DNA of 64,000 nt from Candidatus Accumulibacter similis (GTDB taxonomy: Bacteria; Pseudomonadota; Gammaproteobacteria; Burkholderiales; Rhodocyclaceae): assembly GCA_013347225.1 (NCBI GenBank), contig CP054595.1:3096415-3160414 (forward strand). The letters are read 5' to 3'. The position numbers were made by a program, and so were the translations under genes. This document shows, piece after piece, positions 36,743 to 46,645 of the stretch; within the stretch, counting starts at the first letter, position 1, and each line of letters starts with the position of its first letter. The notes under the pieces were generated by a model. The model was not told the origin of the DNA and did not search any database. It was given only the letters and a program-made list of their open reading frames with translations.

Positions 36743-38533
36743 TCAAAGCCAGCCGCCGGCGCCGGCCTGCTCGCGCGCCTCGCGGTCGCGGCGCAGGTTT
36801 TCCTCCAGTTCCTCACGGCCGCTCTTGGCAATCGCCACGGTTTTCGCCTCGTCGCGAAAATGCGGCAGCATCGCGTTGAGCGTGATCATGTTCTGGCGGC
36901 GAAAGGCCTCGGCGATCGAACGCGCCTCGTAGGGCTCGATGCCCAGGACGGTCAATGCCGTGCGGGCGCTCCTCAACGACGACTCGAAGGTCTCGCGCTC
37001 GATCGCCGTCACGCCGCGATCGGCAAGTTCCAGCCAGTGCCGCACATTGCGGGCGCGCGCGACGATCGTGAGCTTCGGAAAGCTCGCTCTCGCCAGGTCA
37101 ACGACGGCGAGGCTGTCGGCCACGTCGTCGATCGCCACGACCAGCAGCCTGGCCTGCGCAGCGCCGGCCGCCGTCAGCAGATCGAGGCGCGTGGCGTCAC
37201 CATAGAACACATGGTAGCCGAACTTGCGCAGCGTATCGATCTGGTCCGGGTCGTGATCGAGGACGGTGATCGGGATGCCCTGCGCCAACAGCACGCGGCC
37301 GACTATCTGCCCGTAACGCCCCATGCCGGCGATGATCGCCGGCGCATTCTGGTCGTCGATCGCGTCCGCCGCACGCTGCGTGCGGGCGCGGCTCGCCGTC
37401 AGGCGATCGAAAGCGATCAGCAGCAGCGGCGTCGCGGCCATCGACAGCGCCACGGCGGCCGTCAGCAGGCCTTCCCAGTCGCGCGGCAGGACCTGCGCCG
37501 CACGCGCCACGCCGAAGACGACGAAGGCAAACTCGCCGGCCTGCGCGAGCAGGGCCGCGAACAGCCAGCGCTCGGCGCGCGGAACCTCGAGGCGCGGCGC
37601 GATCAACGCCAGCATCGTCCCCTTGACCAGCAGCAGGCCAATGACCAGAGCCGCCAGCAGGCCGGGCCGCGCGATCACCTGGCCGAAGTCGATCGACATG
37701 CCCACGGCGATGAAGAAGAGCCCGAGCAGCAACCCCTTGAACGGCGCGATGTCGCTTTCCAGCGCGTGCCGGTATTCCGAGCTGGCCAGCAGCACGCCGG
37801 CCAGGAAGGCTCCCAGCGCCATCGACAGGCCGGCCCCGGCCATCAATTGGGCGATGCCGATCACCAGAAGCAGGGCGAAAGCGGTGAAGATTTCCCGCAC
37901 TTCCGACTTGGCGATCAGCCGCATCAGCGGTCGCGTGAGAAAGCGGCCGATGATCACGACGCCGACGATCGCGCCAATCGCCTTTGCCGCACCCAGCCAG
38001 CCGTCGCCTGCTTCGCCGCCGGCGGCACCGAGGAACGGCACCAGGGCAATCAACGGTATCGCCGCGATGTCCTGGAACAGCAGCACCGCAAAGCTGCTGC
38101 GGCCGACAGGTGCCGTCATCAGGTTGCGTTCGTTCATCGTCTGCACGGCGATGGCCGTCGACGAGAGCGCCAGCGCCAGTCCGGCGGCGACGGCGGCCTG
38201 CCACGTCAGGCCGAGGGCGATGAGGCCGAGCGCGAGCACCGCGCCGCATGCGGCCATCTGCAGGCTGCCGCCACCGAACACGGCGCGACGCATCTCGATC
38301 AGACGCTTCAGCTCGAGTTCGAGGCCGATCAGGAACAGCATCAGCACGACGCCGAACTCGGCGAAGTGCAACGTCGACTCGACGTCGCCGACCAGCTTCA
38401 GGCCCCACGGGCCGATCAGCCAACCGGCAATCAGGTAGCCCAACACCGAGCCGAGGCCGCTGCGCTTGGCGATCGGCACGCAGACCACGGCGGCCGCGAG
38501 GTACACCAGGGCATTGCCCAACAGGTCAGCCAC
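36743..38533 (-). CDS. kefC: Glutathione-regulated K+/H+ antiporter, KefB/KefC family
   Basis: 596 residues from a GTG at 38533 with GGAGGTGG directly upstream; it overlaps the end of the kefF-like gene by 8 bp. About 12 membrane helices of the CPA2 exchanger type with the GLELELKRL and ALSSTAIAVQTM signatures and LLFQDIAAIP. The C-terminal RCK/KTN domain begins around 385 with AIIAGMGRYGQIVGRVL and carries DHDPDQIDTLRKFGY. Length fits KefB (601) and KefC (620). It releases potassium and acidifies the cytoplasm during electrophile stress. KefB or KefC cannot be decided firmly; pairing with a KefF-like gene favours KefC. Confidence 0.9.
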   Translation of the reverse strand: MADLLGNALVYLAAAVVCVPIAKRSGLGSVLGYLIAGWLIGPWGLKLVGDVESTLHFAEFGVVLMLFLIGLELELKRLIEMRRAVFGGGSLQMAACGAVLALGLIALGLTWQAAVAAGLALALSSTAIAVQTMNERNLMTAPVGRSSFAVLLFQDIAAIPLIALVPFLGAAGGEAGDGWLGAAKAIGAIVGVVIIGRFLTRPLMRLIAKSEVREIFTAFALLLVIGIAQLMAGAGLSMALGAFLAGVLLASSEYRHALESDIAPFKGLLLGLFFIAVGMSIDFGQVIARPGLLAALVIGLLLVKGTMLALIAPRLEVPRAERWLFAALLAQAGEFAFVVFGVARAAQVLPRDWEGLLTAAVALSMAATPLLLIAFDRLTASRARTQRAADAIDDQNAPAIIAGMGRYGQIVGRVLLAQGIPITVLDHDPDQIDTLRKFGYHVFYGDATRLDLLTAAGAAQARLLVVAIDDVADSLAVVDLARASFPKLTIVARARNVRHWLELADRGVTAIERETFESSLRSARTALTVLGIEPYEARSIAEAFRRQNMITLNAMLPHFRDEAKTVAIAKSGREELEENLRRDREAREQAGAGGWL

Positions 38534-39071
38534 GTACCACCTCCGCATCCGCCGCAAACGCCAGCAAGCGCTGGCGGTACTCCGCCGCATGCCGGTGCAG
38601 CACGTCGTCATCGACCTGATGCGCGCCGTGCAGCACCAGCGGCGGCAGCCAGATCATGCCGCAGTAGCGTGCGGTCATCTCCATCACCGGCACGAAGGCC
38701 GCGAACGGGAACCTGTGAGCGCCCTCCGGCGTGTAGCCGGCGGCCGGCGCGCCGGTGGTCGTCACCCAGAGACACGACTTGCCGACCAGCGCCGTGCCGC
38801 CTTCGCCGGTGGCCCAGCCGTCGCCGAGCACCGTGTCGAACCAGAGCTTCTGCAGCGCCGGTGACGAATACCACATCAACGGGTGTTGCCAGACGATCAG
38901 CTGCGACTCGACCAGCAGTTGGCGTTCGGCGGCGACGTCGATGGCGAAATCCGGGTACGTATCGTAGAGCGAGCGAACCGTCACCGACGGCACTCGGCGC
39001 GCCGCGTCCAGCAGCACGCGGTTGGCGCGCGAGCGCGCCGGATGCGGATGGGCGTAGATCAGGGCGATCAA
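38526..39071 (-). CDS. kefF: KefF-like NAD(P)H quinone oxidoreductase, Kef ancillary protein
   Basis: 181 residues from a TTG at 39071 preceded by GAGGAGT; no ATG/GTG fits, since the nearest upstream codon that reads Val is GTC. Flavodoxin-fold features: LIALIYAHPHPARSRANRVL, the IVWQHPLMWYSSPALQKLW segment typical of MdaB/KefF/NQO1, and GGTALVGKSCLWVTTTGAP. Length agrees with KefF (176). It binds FMN, reduces quinones and activates KefC. Coupled to the antiporter gene by overlap. Confidence 0.9.
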   Translation of the reverse strand: MIALIYAHPHPARSRANRVLLDAARRVPSVTVRSLYDTYPDFAIDVAAERQLLVESQLIVWQHPLMWYSSPALQKLWFDTVLGDGWATGEGGTALVGKSCLWVTTTGAPAAGYTPEGAHRFPFAAFVPVMEMTARYCGMIWLPPLVLHGAHQVDDDVLHRHAAEYRQRLLAFAADAEVVRG

Positions 39072-39200
39072 GTTGACTCCTCGACGATCTGGGCGGCCAG
39101 GCGCGAAGTCCGGCGGGCGGCGCACCCGCCGGGGTGGCTTCGCCGACCGCTTCTCCGTCCCTGGCGGTCGGCACATCGGGGCTGCAGCGGCGATGACCGA

Positions 39201-39228
39201 AGTATAGAGGCAGAGCGATCCTCTGCAA
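39201..39228 (-). promoter_or_regulatory. Sigma-70-type promoter for kefF-kefC
   Basis: On the minus strand TTGCAG (39223-39228) and TATACT (39201-39206) with a 16-bp spacer. Predicted transcription start about 39194, giving a leader near 120 nt to the TTG start of kefF. Sequence match only. Confidence 0.5.
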
Positions 39229-39352
39229 CCAGGCGGCGCCGCTCGCAGCGCGCCGCTGGTCATCGTTCAGGCTGCGGACGGTCGGTGACCACCGGCGGCT
39301 CGCTGAGCGCGGGGCCGCGCGCCTCGGGTGGCCGGCGACCACCCAGCAGACG

Positions 39353-40191
39353 ATGATCACCGAAGCCGCACCGCAAGCTCCATCGAACCACTACTCGGGC
39401 CACAAGCTTCTCTTCTCGCACGCCCAGGTCGTCGAGGTCCTGCTGAGCGGTTTCGTCGGCGAAGAATGGGGCGACGACCTGGACTACAGCACCCTCGAGA
39501 AGTTCGGCGGCAGGCATGTCATCGACTGCCTGCGCGACCGCAAGGAAGACCTCATCTGATGGGTCCGGCGCCAGGATGCGTGGCTCTACGCCCACCTGCG
39601 GCTCGAATTCCAGAGTCAGGTCGAGCCCCGGAACGGCGCTGCGCATTCTGGTCAACACGGGCCTGCTGTGTCAGGCTCTGATCAAGACCGGCGAGGTCCG
39701 GTCCGGCCAGAGCCTGCCGGCCGGCTTCCCGGTCGTGCTCCACAACGGTCGCCATCCTTGGCCGACGGCGAACTCATAACCAGCAGCGTGCCGTGTCACG
39801 CCTCGCGGCGCACCGGCAGGGCACCGAATGCGCCAGCGACCGGCGCGTCTTCGTCGTCTCGGTCAATCGGGTGGTCCTGCAGCGCCTGATGCCCGGACAG
39901 CAGATACTCGAAGAGAGCGAACTACGGGAGATCGACACCATGCTTGCCGAAGCATGCGAGGAATGGACCAGCCAGTGGCAGGAGAAGTGCTTCCGCCACC
40001 TACCGGAGGAACGTCGGCAGAAGGGGTTGCAACCAGGGCTGCAGGAAGGCTGTGGCGGCCGATCTTTCGAGATGGAGGGGGTCGACCGCCTGTCCGGAAC
40101 GAAGACTCCGAGGGCGACGGGGACGACTTTGCGCATGGTGGCGGGGACTGCGGCCAGCGTGGTCTTGCCATCGGTCAGCAGGCGTTGCTAG
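39353..40191 (+). pseudogene. Decayed Rpn/YhgA-type recombination-promoting nuclease
   Basis: Three frames together read as one Rpn/YhgA-like PD-(D/E)XK protein. The first frame (39353-39559) has HYSGHKLLFSHAQVVEVLLS, GFVGEEWGDDLDYSTLEKFG and DCLRDRKEDLI, then TGA where the family has Trp. The same frame continues as WVRRQDAWLYAHLRLEFQSQ, after which a frameshift near 39635 leads into ALRILVNTGLLCQALIKTGE, PVVLHNGRHPW. A further shift leads to the usual tail (RLMPGQQILEESELREIDTM, WTSQWQEK, a GLQPGLQEG repeat) near 39870-40050. One stop and at least two frameshifts mark it as dead. The family is transposase-related and mobile. Confidence 0.8.
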
Positions 40192-40280
40192 AAGACTGGA
40201 GCAGCGGGCACAGGCAGTCGCCGCAGCGGCGGCAGACACGCTAGAATGCCGCCCCTTGACCATCAGCCGGGAGTCCCGTC

Positions 40281-41372
40281 GTGAAAAGCCTGCGCCAGCA
40301 TCTGTTCGTTGCCACCGCCCTCCTCCTCGCCCTGGCGCCCGTCAGCGCGGCCGAGCCAGACCAGGCGGCCGCGCTCAGGGCGCAGGCGGCGAAACTCGTC
40401 CGGGTCGAGAATCCAGATGTGCTGCCGTCGGTGAAGCGTGTCGTGATCACCAGCTTCATGGCCGATTTCGTCAGCGAGCTGCGCTACAGCAAGTCGCTGA
40501 GCGGCCTCGAGGCGATGATCGGCGCCGACTCGGACGTCTCGATCCGGCTCGTCGGCAGCAGCAACGAGCAGTTCCAGGCGATGACCGAAGCCTTCTACGA
40601 GCAGACGGTCGCGCAGTTGCGCGCGCGCGGGATCGAGGTGGTCGAGCACGCCGAACTCGCTGCGCTGCCCGAGTTCGCCGAGCTCGCCGCCTCCGGGCTG
40701 AAGCCGCTGCCGAGCGAACAGGATGCGAAAGCCGGCAAGGGACTGTTCTTCACGGCGCAGGGACTGCCGCTGCACCTGATCGACGAGACGCAGTTCATGC
40801 CGAGCTTCTCCTTCGGCAGGAAGAAGCAGGACGACTTCCTCACCTTCGGCACGCGTTTCTCGGGTGGTTTTGCCGCCGCGCAGACGCAGCAGATCGAGAA
40901 CCGGATCGCGACCAGCCTCGGCGCGACGATTCTCAAGGTCCGCCTCACGGTTCTCGGCGGCCAGCTCACGCCGGACAACAGTTTCTGGAGCAGCGGCAAG
41001 GTCAGCACGCGGGCGGCGGCGAGCTTCGTGGACACCGTCACCCGCTACGCCTTCATCACCCCGGACGGCAACAAGGCGCGCATCTCGCTGCAGGAGACGG
41101 TCGCCACCGACGAGATCGGCGAACTGGTCAATACCACCAGCGACGGCAGCAAGGCGACCGACACGGCGAAGAACGTCGCGCTCGTCGCGCTCAACGTCGC
41201 CAGCCTGGCGGCGCGCCTCGGCGGGATCAACACCGGCTACACCGGCGGCTTCTCGGCGACCAGCGAGTACGAATGCCGGGTCCGGCCGGAACTCTTCGAG
41301 AAGACGGTGCTCAGCCACTACGAGAGCATCGCCGGCCTCTTCGGCGATCGGCTGCAGAATCCGGGGCAGTAG
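40281..41372 (+). CDS. Exported protein of unknown function
   Basis: 363 residues with a GTG start at 40281 and GGGAG upstream. A Sec signal peptide is clear (residues 1-23, hydrophobic LFVATALLLALAPVSA, cleavage before AEP). The mature part is mixed: VKRVVITSFMADFVSELRYS, then a TQFMPSFSFGRKKQDDFLTF segment and VNTTSDGSKATDTAKNVALV. No lipobox, no catalytic motif and no membrane segment besides the signal. Probably periplasmic. A TAGAAT at about 40243 may be its -10. It faces the chemoreceptor gene tail to tail. Confidence 0.85.
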   Translation: MKSLRQHLFVATALLLALAPVSAAEPDQAAALRAQAAKLVRVENPDVLPSVKRVVITSFMADFVSELRYSKSLSGLEAMIGADSDVSIRLVGSSNEQFQAMTEAFYEQTVAQLRARGIEVVEHAELAALPEFAELAASGLKPLPSEQDAKAGKGLFFTAQGLPLHLIDETQFMPSFSFGRKKQDDFLTFGTRFSGGFAAAQTQQIENRIATSLGATILKVRLTVLGGQLTPDNSFWSSGKVSTRAAASFVDTVTRYAFITPDGNKARISLQETVATDEIGELVNTTSDGSKATDTAKNVALVALNVASLAARLGGINTGYTGGFSATSEYECRVRPELFEKTVLSHYESIAGLFGDRLQNPGQ

Positions 41373-41434
41373 GCAGGGTAACCCGAACGCTGTCGTCGTC
41401 GCCCGCCGCCACGCAGGCCACGGCCCGCGGGCAA

Positions 41435-43366
41435 TCAGGTCCTGAAGCGCCGGACCGCTTCCTGCAACCGGCCGGCGACGGCGGCGACCTCGCCGGCAGC
41501 GCTCGTGACCTTGCGCAAGGACTCACCGTTGCGTTCGCTCACCCCCGCCACCTCCTGCACGCCGGCAGCGACCTCGTCGCTGGCTGCGGCCTGTTCACGC
41601 AGGAGATCGGAAATGCTGGCGATGGCCTCGGCGACCCGGGCCGTCCCGGTCTCGATCTGACGGATCGAGGCGCTTGCCCGGTGCGCCAGCGCAACGCCCC
41701 GGTCGACCTGTTCAACCTCCCGGTGCATCGACTCGAGCGCCGACTGCGTGCTCTGCTGCACCAGAGAGATGATGCTGCTGATCTCCTGGGTCGACTTGCC
41801 GGTACGCTCCGCGAGTTTGCGCACCTCGTCGGCGACGACCGCGAAACCACGGCCGGCCTCGCCCGCCCGCGCCGCCTCGATCGCGGCATTCAGCGCCAAC
41901 AGGTTGGTCTGATCGGCGATCTCTTTGATCACCGCAGTCACTGCAGAGATTCGGTCCGACTGACGAACGAGTTCGTCGATCATTGCGGCCGATCGCTGAA
42001 CCGTTTCGGCGATCCGCGACACCTCGGCCACAGAGCTGTCGATGACCTGTCCGCCCTGCCGCGAAAGTTCACCCGACTCCAGAGCCGTCGCCCGTGCCTC
42101 ACCCGCGCTGCTGCTCAACTGGCCAATACGGTCGGTCACTGCGGCAACCGTCGAAGCGATCGCGCGAGCCGAGCCCGCTTCGTCAACCAGGGCGCCTGCT
42201 GCCTCGCCGACCGACCGGGCGAGGGTCGACGCATCCTCGGCGAGCAATGACGCACTGCGCTGAATCTCCCCGACCATCTCGCGTAGCGCCGTCTGCATCT
42301 CCCTGACGGCAGCCAGCAGCGTGTCGTGGTGCGACCTTTCGCAACGGACCTCGACGCCCAGGTTGCCAGCGGCGATTTCCCTCGTCACGGCGACGGCATA
42401 GGCCGGATCACCACCCAGTTGCGCAACCGCACGGCCGACCACGGCAACGACGACTGCCCCACCAAGCAACATGATCACACCGATGAACAGCAGGCTGCGC
42501 AGCATGCCTGAATGCACCGCGCGGTGCTCCGACCGGATGTCGCGGGTGAACACGAGCACTCCGGCGTTCTCGCCGGCACCATCCTTGAACGGGAAAATCA
42601 TCAGCGCGTGGCTGCTGCCCATGCGCAAACCGGCATCGGCAGCGTCGGCGCCGACCCCGAACTCGCGCAGTCGGTCGAGCACGCCCTCGCGGTTCGTTGC
42701 GTCGAGCAGAGTCAGTCCGCGGAACTGTTCGCCCTTGATCTCGGTGCCCTTCTTGCGCATGTACTCGTCGTTCAGCAACACGGCGACGTCATCGCCGGTG
42801 ATCTCTTTCGTCGCCGGCAGAACGTGGTCGATCTCCTGGGCAAGCTCCCAGTAACCGATCCTCCTGCCATCACGGTAAACCGGGCGCACCGCGCGCAAGG
42901 AGAAGAAGTTCTTGCCCATGTCCAGGCTGGTCGCCAGTTTGTCGGCGCTCGCCGCCATGCGGAAGCTGTTGCGCGTGTTCCGGTCGCCGTGCTGTTGCGG
43001 CTTGTGGACACGCAGGAAGGTCGTCCCGTCCGGCGAGAAGAAGTAGAAATGGGTGATTCTCGACTGCGCCTTGAGTTCCTCGAACAGCGGCTTCGCACGC
43101 TGGAGGAGCTCATCGCGACTGCCACGTTCGAATGCGTCGAGCAGACCGTCGATGCGTATCGTTGCCGTCAACGCGCGCCCCAGGCCCTCGGCGTCACTGG
43201 CAATCTGGGTCAGAAAGACCCGCTCGTCACCGCGCATGCGGGCCTCCAGCGCCTCCCGCAACTGGCTGACGTGGGTCACGTAAATCAGCGCGGCCGCCGT
43301 CACCAACATGGCGACGAACGTGACGAGAAGCGAGAGAACGATCTTCTTCCTGAACGAAAGCATCAT
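41435..43366 (-). CDS. Methyl-accepting chemotaxis protein with dCACHE sensor
   Basis: 643 residues from the first of two ATGs at 43366. TM1 about 6-27, periplasmic sensor about 28-265, TM2 about 268-295, then a HAMP-like region and a cytoplasmic signalling coil. The sensor carries [20 protein letters not shown] and [11 protein letters not shown], typical of dCACHE_3 sensors that bind small metabolites. The signalling tip has [20 protein letters not shown], then [20 protein letters not shown]. The C-terminus ends in AVRRFRT without a CheR-binding pentapeptide. The ligand cannot be read from sequence; a longer start at 43420 lacks a ribosome site. Confidence 0.92.
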   Translation of the reverse strand: MMLSFRKKIVLSLLVTFVAMLVTAAALIYVTHVSQLREALEARMRGDERVFLTQIASDAEGLGRALTATIRIDGLLDAFERGSRDELLQRAKPLFEELKAQSRITHFYFFSPDGTTFLRVHKPQQHGDRNTRNSFRMAASADKLATSLDMGKNFFSLRAVRPVYRDGRRIGYWELAQEIDHVLPATKEITGDDVAVLLNDEYMRKKGTEIKGEQFRGLTLLDATNREGVLDRLREFGVGADAADAGLRMGSSHALMIFPFKDGAGENAGVLVFTRDIRSEHRAVHSGMLRSLLFIGVIMLLGGAVVVAVVGRAVAQLGGDPAYAVAVTREIAAGNLGVEVRCERSHHDTLLAAVREMQTALREMVGEIQRSASLLAEDASTLARSVGEAAGALVDEAGSARAIASTVAAVTDRIGQLSSSAGEARATALESGELSRQGGQVIDSSVAEVSRIAETVQRSAAMIDELVRQSDRISAVTAVIKEIADQTNLLALNAAIEAARAGEAGRGFAVVADEVRKLAERTGKSTQEISSIISLVQQSTQSALESMHREVEQVDRGVALAHRASASIRQIETGTARVAEAIASISDLLREQAAASDEVAAGVQEVAGVSERNGESLRKVTSAAGEVAAVAGRLQEAVRRFRT

Positions 43367-44047
43367 GACTCTTTCTCTTGGCAACATCGTTGAGCCAATA
43401 CGGAAGGACAATCCTTGCACCGGCTTCCGCCGCGACGGGTGCCGGCTTTTTTTGGGATCGTTGCTCCACTCCGCGGATCGGACACTGCGAACGTCTTGTT
43501 TCTTGTTGTTTCTGGAAGCATCATACAGTCGTTCGCATCATCCTTAGCAATAATTCTGAGGAAAAGCAAGCCCATCCGTCCGGAAAGGTGCGTCGTCGCA
43601 GGCGTGGCGGGAGTCATGGCAGCCGACTTGGTTCCCCTCGTTCCGATACGCGAGTCGGTGCGGGGCAATCGCTGGTAGATGCAACCGCCGAAACCTCGCA
43701 CCGTTCGCGGTGGTGCCGGTGAATCTCGGCCGCAACCACCCTCTGCGCACCTTTGGTGAGCGTGCCTCGCATGCTTGCCTCCCGGCAAGGTGATCCGACG
43801 AATTGCAGAATTCAAGCATCCGTATGGTCGGCAATTCAAGCCATCGCGACATTCCTTCGCCAGACGCTCGGGCGAGTGATCGGCGCCGATCGCTGCGGTT
43901 TCCTGCAGCAACGCCGGTGCTCCATGCAGGCAAGAGCCGAGAGGCGTCGGCCATTGGGCATGGCCCAGATCGATGAGCCGCAGGACTCACCGGCAAGCGC
44001 AGCGTGCCAGCACGGAGCGGCCGCTTTGCGCTACCATCGGCCGCACC
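43367..44047. other. Non-coding region between chemoreceptor and mechanosensitive channel genes
   Basis: No supported gene. It holds the divergent upstream regions of the chemoreceptor (minus) and the MscS-type channel (plus). A terminator-like hairpin on the plus strand lies at 43420-43453. Bases about 43495-43560 are AT-richer and may contain the chemoreceptor promoter. A 7-bp inverted pair GAATTGC/GCAATTC is near 43799-43836. Nothing else stands out. Confidence 0.6.
43420..43453 (+). terminator. Rho-independent terminator-like hairpin
   Basis: Plus strand: stem CCGGC..CCG (from 43420) with CGG..GCCGG (to 43445), then CTTTTTTT (to 43453). It reads antisense to the chemoreceptor leader. No plus-strand gene ends just upstream, so it may stop antisense transcription or act as a leader hairpin on the minus strand. 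Confidence 0.5.
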
Positions 44048-46456
44048 ATGATGAGAACATTCGCAGACCGCCGACCTGTCCCCCTGTCCGGTAGCAACGG
44101 GCTCCGCCGCCTCCCCGTGCCTGCCGCAGTTGCTGCCCGGCGGAGCCGGTCGCTCGCCTGGCGAGCGTTGCTCGCCCTGCTCCTGCTGCTGCTCGGCACG
44201 CCGGCAGCGGCGCAGTTCCCCTGGTCGAAGGAGAAGAGCGCGCCACCCGCGGCGAGCGCCGAGCCGGCGGAGAAGCCGCGCGAAAAGGCGGCGCGCAACC
44301 TCGCCGAGGCGCGCCGGCAGCAGGAGGCGTTCAGGGTCGAGGAAGGCGTTGCGCGGCCAACCGAGGATCCGCTGGTCAGCGAGAGGCGTCGGCTGCTGGA
44401 CCGCCTCGTCGTCGCCTACGGCGAGCAGATCAAGCTCATCGACGACCTCGAGAACCTCGACCGGCCGCGCCCGCCCGACCTGCAGCAGCAGGAGCTGCTC
44501 GCCGGCTTCGGCGGCCCCGGACCGTACTCGGCCTTGCGCGTCGATGCGCTGCGCGACGCGCAGCAGGCCGTGCGCAACCTCATGCAGCGACTGGCGGCCG
44601 CCGACCGCGCCCTCGACACCCTGCAGACTGGGCAGCTCGATGAGCAACGCAAGGCGAGCGAGGCGGTTCGTCTCGCCGATGACCGGCTGAGCCGCGCGCG
44701 CGGCAAGGAGGAGACCGAGCGGGAACGGGACAACCGTGACGCGACCCTGCTGCGCCGGAAGCTGGCGGAAACACAGCTCTTCAACATCAGCCTGGCGAAG
44801 GAGAGGATCGCCGCCGAGACGAGGGCGCTGCAGGCGCGCGACACCGAGATGGAACGGCTTCTGACACGGGTCCTGCCGGCCCAGGAACTGAGCAAGGACG
44901 AACTCGAGCAGCAGCAGGCGCTGCTGCGCCGGGAACTGAAGCAGCTCAACTCGGAAGCCGAGCGGCTGATCGTCGACAACAGCCGCCGCGCGGCGGAGCG
45001 CGAACGCCTTCTCGCCGATGCCGAGGCCGGCCGTGGCAACGCACAGTCGGCAGGGCGCCTGCAGCTGCTCGATGCGCGACTGGAGAGCGACCGTGTACGC
45101 CTGCTGGCGCTGAACTGGGCCCAGACGCTGGCACAGGCGAGCATCGACGCCTGGGCGCAGCGTTACGTCGGCTTCCAGTCACAGGACGCGACGACCCGGC
45201 AGGGCGTCGTCGCCTGGCTGACGCGTACCCGCGACGAACTCGCGAGCCGCCGCCAGCTCGTGCAGCAGCTCGCGCAGGAAGCGCGCGCCGAGGTCCGGGA
45301 GGAGGAAGCGCGCATCGCGGCAGGCACTGCCGGTGCCGCAACGGCGGCGCAGCAGGCGGAGATGCTCGCTGCGCTGCGCGAGCGGAGCCAGGCCTTCGAG
45401 CGCGTCGAGCGGATGGGGACCGGACTGCTGCGGCAGATCGAGCGCTGGCTGGCTGACTTCGGTTTCAGCGGCAGCGGTGCTCGCTCCGGCGACTGGAAGT
45501 TCGCCACCGCGCAGGTGACCGAAACGCTGAAGGGGATCTGGAACTTCGAGATGTTCGCCGTCGACGAATCGACGTTGATCGACGGCAAGAGCGTCACCGT
45601 CAGCTACGGCGTCACCGTCGGCAAGAGCATCGGCGCAATCCTTCTGTTCCTGCTCGGTTACTGGCTGTTCGCGGCGCTGTCGCGGCGCTTGCAGCGGGTG
45701 ATGGTGCAGCGTTTCGGCGTCGACCAGCAGCTCGCCAGCGTCATCCGCCGCTGGGCGATGATCGCGCTCGGCGTGTTGCTGGTGGTCTTCATCCTCAACC
45801 TGGCGCGCATCCCGCTGACGGTCTTCGCCTTTCTCGGCGGCGCGCTGGCGATCGGTGTCGGTTTCGGCACGCAGACGATCATCAAGAACGTCATCAGCGG
45901 CATCATCGTCCTCTTCGAGCGCAAGGTCCGCGTCGGTGACATCATCCAGCTCGGCGGCATGACCGGCCACGTCGTCGCCGTCGACCTGCGCGCGTCGACG
46001 GTGCGCGGCTTCGACGGTGTCGAGGCACTGATTCCGAATTCCAGTTTTCTCGAGAACCAGGTGGTCAACTGGACCTACTCGAACCCGCGCATCCGGCGCG
46101 AGATCCGCATCGGCATCGCCTACGGCTCGCCGATCCACCGTGCCGCCGAGATCATCGCCGGCTGCGCCGCGGATCACGGCGAGGTGCTCAGGGATCCACC
46201 GCCGGAGGTCTTCTTCGAGGACTTCTCCGACAGCGCGCTGCTGCTCGTGCTCGTCTTCTGGGTCGAACTCGGAGCACAGCGGCCGCCGGGACGCCGGGTC
46301 GACAGCGACCTGCGTTACGCGATCGAGAAACGACTGGGAGCCGCCGGCATCGCCATCCCGTTCCCGCAGCGGGACCTGCACCTCGATACCTCGCGACCGC
46401 TGGCCGTCAGCATCGCGCCGCAGAGGGAAGCGCCCGGCAATCCCGGCGCGGCCTGA
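44048..46456 (+). CDS. Large MscS-family mechanosensitive channel (MscK-like)
   Basis: 802 residues; two tandem ATGs at 44048. A signal-like hydrophobic segment (about residues 37-53) is followed by a long periplasmic coiled-coil domain (about 60-480) rich in Glu, Arg and Gln. Membrane helices lie at about 515-540 and 560-615, and the pore helix/upper beta-domain reads GGALAIGVGFGTQTIIKNVI, then ISGIIVLFERKVRVGD and IPNSSFLENQVVNW. The last 90 residues are the alpha/beta vestibule. The architecture (long periplasmic region, C-terminal MscS core) resembles MscK/YbiO but is shorter. It opens under membrane tension to release solutes. Confidence 0.88.
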   Translation: MMRTFADRRPVPLSGSNGLRRLPVPAAVAARRSRSLAWRALLALLLLLLGTPAAAQFPWSKEKSAPPAASAEPAEKPREKAARNLAEARRQQEAFRVEEGVARPTEDPLVSERRRLLDRLVVAYGEQIKLIDDLENLDRPRPPDLQQQELLAGFGGPGPYSALRVDALRDAQQAVRNLMQRLAAADRALDTLQTGQLDEQRKASEAVRLADDRLSRARGKEETERERDNRDATLLRRKLAETQLFNISLAKERIAAETRALQARDTEMERLLTRVLPAQELSKDELEQQQALLRRELKQLNSEAERLIVDNSRRAAERERLLADAEAGRGNAQSAGRLQLLDARLESDRVRLLALNWAQTLAQASIDAWAQRYVGFQSQDATTRQGVVAWLTRTRDELASRRQLVQQLAQEARAEVREEEARIAAGTAGAATAAQQAEMLAALRERSQAFERVERMGTGLLRQIERWLADFGFSGSGARSGDWKFATAQVTETLKGIWNFEMFAVDESTLIDGKSVTVSYGVTVGKSIGAILLFLLGYWLFAALSRRLQRVMVQRFGVDQQLASVIRRWAMIALGVLLVVFILNLARIPLTVFAFLGGALAIGVGFGTQTIIKNVISGIIVLFERKVRVGDIIQLGGMTGHVVAVDLRASTVRGFDGVEALIPNSSFLENQVVNWTYSNPRIRREIRIGIAYGSPIHRAAEIIAGCAADHGEVLRDPPPEVFFEDFSDSALLLVLVFWVELGAQRPPGRRVDSDLRYAIEKRLGAAGIAIPFPQRDLHLDTSRPLAVSIAPQREAPGNPGAA

Positions 46457-46600
46457 GAGGTTGTGAAGAAGTCGTCGCGAGCAGGCCGAGATGCAAGGCG
46501 CGAGCGAGCGAACGACGAGACATATCAGATAGATAGGCGAGGAGTGAGCGAGTGGGCAACGCCGCAGATCGGTCGCGCAGTAGATTTATTCACAACCTCT
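46456..46600. repeat. 145-bp element bounded by perfect 12-bp inverted repeats
   Basis: AGAGGTTGTGAA (46456-46467) is exactly inverted at 46589-46600 (TTCACAACCTCT). The left end overlaps the last base of the channel gene's stop codon. The inside is non-coding and contains GAGCGAGCGAACGACGAGAC-type short repeats. It looks like a MITE or intergenic repeat family member. No target-site duplication is obvious. A long-stem transcription stop is possible, but there is no T-tract. Confidence 0.65.
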
Positions 46601-46645
46601 GAGCGCAGGCCGCGCCGCCTGTGTACCGGTTGCGACCGGACAGCC

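Noticed and set aside
36635..39076. Plus-strand open frame covering the kef pair
   Set aside because: The minus strand encodes KefC and KefF motifs throughout; the plus frame is His/Arg/Gln-rich noise.
43367..43560. c-di-GMP riboswitch ahead of the chemoreceptor
   Set aside because: Checked for the GCAAACC/GCAAAG core motifs of known c-di-GMP aptamers and did not find them.
43544..44647. Open frame on the minus strand through the start of the channel gene
   Set aside because: No motif, and it conflicts with the clear MscS-family gene on the plus strand.
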